DNA of 7,466 bases from Candidatus Aminicenantes bacterium UBA4085. Lineage in GTDB: Bacteria; Acidobacteriota; Aminicenantia; Aminicenantales; UBA4085. The position numbers and the translations under genes are program-made. The notes beneath the pieces were generated by a model. That model had not been told where the DNA came from, made no database searches, and saw nothing but the letters and a program-made list of their open reading frames with translations. Below, one piece after another: positions 6,609-7,466 of the stretch (its first letter is position 1; each line of letters begins with the position of its first letter). Location: positions 18,808-26,273 of the forward strand of contig DFYJ01000149.1 of NCBI GenBank assembly GCA_002383325.1, given 5' to 3'.

Positions 6609-6648
6609 GGCCGCGGTTTCGGGGGGGAAGACCTCCTTGTCCGCGGCC
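6609..6648. repeat. Inverted repeat between rseP and ispG
   Basis: GGCCGCGG (6609-6616) is perfectly matched by CCGCGGCC (6641-6648) across a 24-nt loop. Two flanking G-U pairs (6608/6649 and 6607/6650) could extend the RNA stem. Only three T's follow (6649-6651), so it is a weak candidate for a Rho-independent terminator of the uppS operon. Each arm also contains the palindrome CCGCGG, and the two palindromes are centred 30 bp apart, about three helical turns. It ends 5 bases before the TG of the ispG extended -10, so an operator role is equally possible. Function is unproven, and GC-rich sequence raises the chance background. Confidence 0.5.
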
Positions 6649-6653
6649 TTTGC

Positions 6654-6662
6654 TGGTATAAT
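6654..6662 (+). promoter_or_regulatory. Extended -10 promoter of ispG
   Basis: The sequence is TGGTATAAT, a perfect TGn-TATAAT extended -10 element. No good -35 box sits at 16-18 bp upstream: TTGTCC at 6637-6642 leaves only 14 bp. Extended -10 promoters often do without one. The expected transcription start (about 6668-6670) is 3-5 nt before the ispG ATG at 6673, giving a practically leaderless mRNA. Read-through from rseP across the 79-nt gap remains possible. Confidence 0.7.
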
Positions 6663-6672
6663 CGGCCGGGAT

Positions 6673-7466
6673 ATGAAGAACGAAGCGTCCGCCTTGCCCC
6701 GCCGCTCCACCATCGGCCTGAACCTCGGCGGCGTCCGGATCGGAGACGGCGCCCCGATCTCCGTCCAATCCATGACCAAGACGGATACCCGGGACGTCCG
6801 GGCCACGCTGGCCCAGATCCGCAGGCTGAAAAAGGCCGGCTGTGAGATCGTCCGCTTGGCGGTCCCGGACGCCGAAGCGGCCGAGGCCCTGGGACGGATC
6901 AAGGCCCGGGCCGGGCTTCCCCTCATCGCCGACATCCACTTCGACCACCGGCTGGCCCTGGCCTGCTTGGAGAGAGGAGTGGACGGCTTGCGCCTCAATC
7001 CCGGCAACATCGGCGGCCGGAAAAAAGTGGAGGAGGTCATTCGGGCGGCTCGGGATCGCTCCGTGCCAATCCGGATTGGGGTCAACTCGGGTTCCCTGGA
7101 GCGGGACCTGCTGGTTCGCCACGGCGGCGCGACCGCCGAGGCCATGGCCGAGAGCGCCCTTCGCCACATCCGCATCCTGGAGGACTTGGATTTTCATCTG
7201 ATCAAGGTCTCGCTCAAGGCTTCCGACGTGCGGAGGACCGTTGAAGCGTACCGTCGTCTGGCTTCGGCCTGCGCCTATCCCTTTCACGCCGGCATCACCG
7301 AGGCGGGCGGGCCGCTGGACGGGTCCGTCAAATCCGCGGTGGGCCTGGGCCTGCTGTTGAGCGAGGGCCTGGCCGATACCATCCGGGTCAGCCTGACCGG
7401 CCCGCCGGAGCTCGAAGTCCGGGTCGCTTGGAGGATCCTGGCTTCCATGGGTCTGCGCCGGAGGGG
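6673..7466 (+). CDS. ispG: IspG, HMBPP synthase (partial, right end missing)
   Basis: IspG (GcpE) reductively opens methylerythritol 2,4-cyclodiphosphate to HMBPP, the penultimate MEP step, using a [4Fe-4S] cluster and electrons from flavodoxin or ferredoxin. The window holds 264 codons, essentially the whole N-terminal TIM barrel: VQSMTKTDTRD (31-41), GCEIVRLAVPD (56-66), ADIHFDHR (86-93), RLNPGNIGG (107-115), IRIGVNSGS (133-141), VSLKASD (179-185), GITEAGG (207-213), SVKSAVGLG (218-226) and DTIRVSLTG (235-243). The sequence stops at LRRRG, just where the family continues into the cysteines that bind the cluster, so the reductase-like C-terminal domain lies outside. This is the short bacterial type without the plant-like insert. 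The ATG fits the family N-terminus and the promoter, but no Shine-Dalgarno precedes it. With dxr it places two MEP genes together. Confidence 0.96.
   Translation, partial: MKNEASALPRRSTIGLNLGGVRIGDGAPISVQSMTKTDTRDVRATLAQIRRLKKAGCEIVRLAVPDAEAAEALGRIKARAGLPLIADIHFDHRLALACLERGVDGLRLNPGNIGGRKKVEEVIRAARDRSVPIRIGVNSGSLERDLLVRHGGATAEAMAESALRHIRILEDLDFHLIKVSLKASDVRRTVEAYRRLASACAYPFHAGITEAGGPLDGSVKSAVGLGLLLSEGLADTIRVSLTGPPELEVRVAWRILASMGLRRR

Noticed and set aside
5685..7175. Minus-strand open frame of 496 residues across rseP and ispG
   Set aside because: It spans two convincing plus-strand genes and the gap between them. The translation is rich in Q, D, G, H and R without any domain, as expected from the reverse complement of GC-rich codons.
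1..7466. CRISPR arrays, tRNA or rRNA genes, riboswitches, insertion sequences with a transposase
   Set aside because: No regularly spaced direct repeats, no tRNA-like cloverleaf or rRNA sequence, and no transposase reading frame were seen. Nearly all bases from 72 to the right end lie in seven recognised genes, and the longest gap is 107 bp (2412-2518).

Overview
The window is a compact, GC-rich bacterial segment with seven protein genes, all belonging to well-known families. Two operons diverge from a short intergenic region near position 2412-2518. The gene order uppS-cdsA-dxr-rseP-ispG and the high GC fit an environmental bacterium using the MEP isoprenoid route. Some Acidobacteriota or Aminicenantia-like lineages would match, but nothing here fixes the phylum, and that suggestion rests on general resemblance only.

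Left operon (minus strand, 2411 down to 72): hypC-hypD-hypE, packed with a 1-nt gap and a 4-nt ATGA overlap. The three products make and deliver the cyanide ligand of the [NiFe]-hydrogenase active site: HypE makes the thiocyanate on its C-terminal cysteine, and the HypC-HypD complex holds the iron that receives it. hypA, hypB, hypF and the hydrogenase structural genes are not in the window. Four bases after the hypE stop lies a perfect 23-bp inverted repeat (1-67) that touches the window edge. It may be a terminator or a REP-like element.

Right operon (plus strand, 2519 to 6593): uppS-cdsA-dxr-rseP. UppS makes undecaprenyl diphosphate for cell-wall lipid carrier. CdsA makes CDP-diacylglycerol for phospholipids. 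Dxr is the committed step of the MEP pathway that supplies UppS with precursors. RseP is a two-PDZ site-2 intramembrane metalloprotease for envelope signalling. Spacing is tight (4-nt overlap, 6-nt gap, 4-nt overlap), which implies translational coupling. ispG, another MEP enzyme, follows after 79 nt and is cut by the right edge before its iron-sulfur cysteines. It probably has its own promoter.

The most unusual point is regulatory. Near-consensus -10 boxes (TATAAT) sit only 9 and 10 nt before the ATG of uppS and ispG, so both mRNAs may be leaderless or almost so. hypC and rseP, by contrast, have clear Shine-Dalgarno sequences. I found no undescribed enzyme system. The points worth checking are the possible leaderless promoters, the edge repeat, the inverted repeat before ispG, and small hairpins at the dxr and rseP starts.
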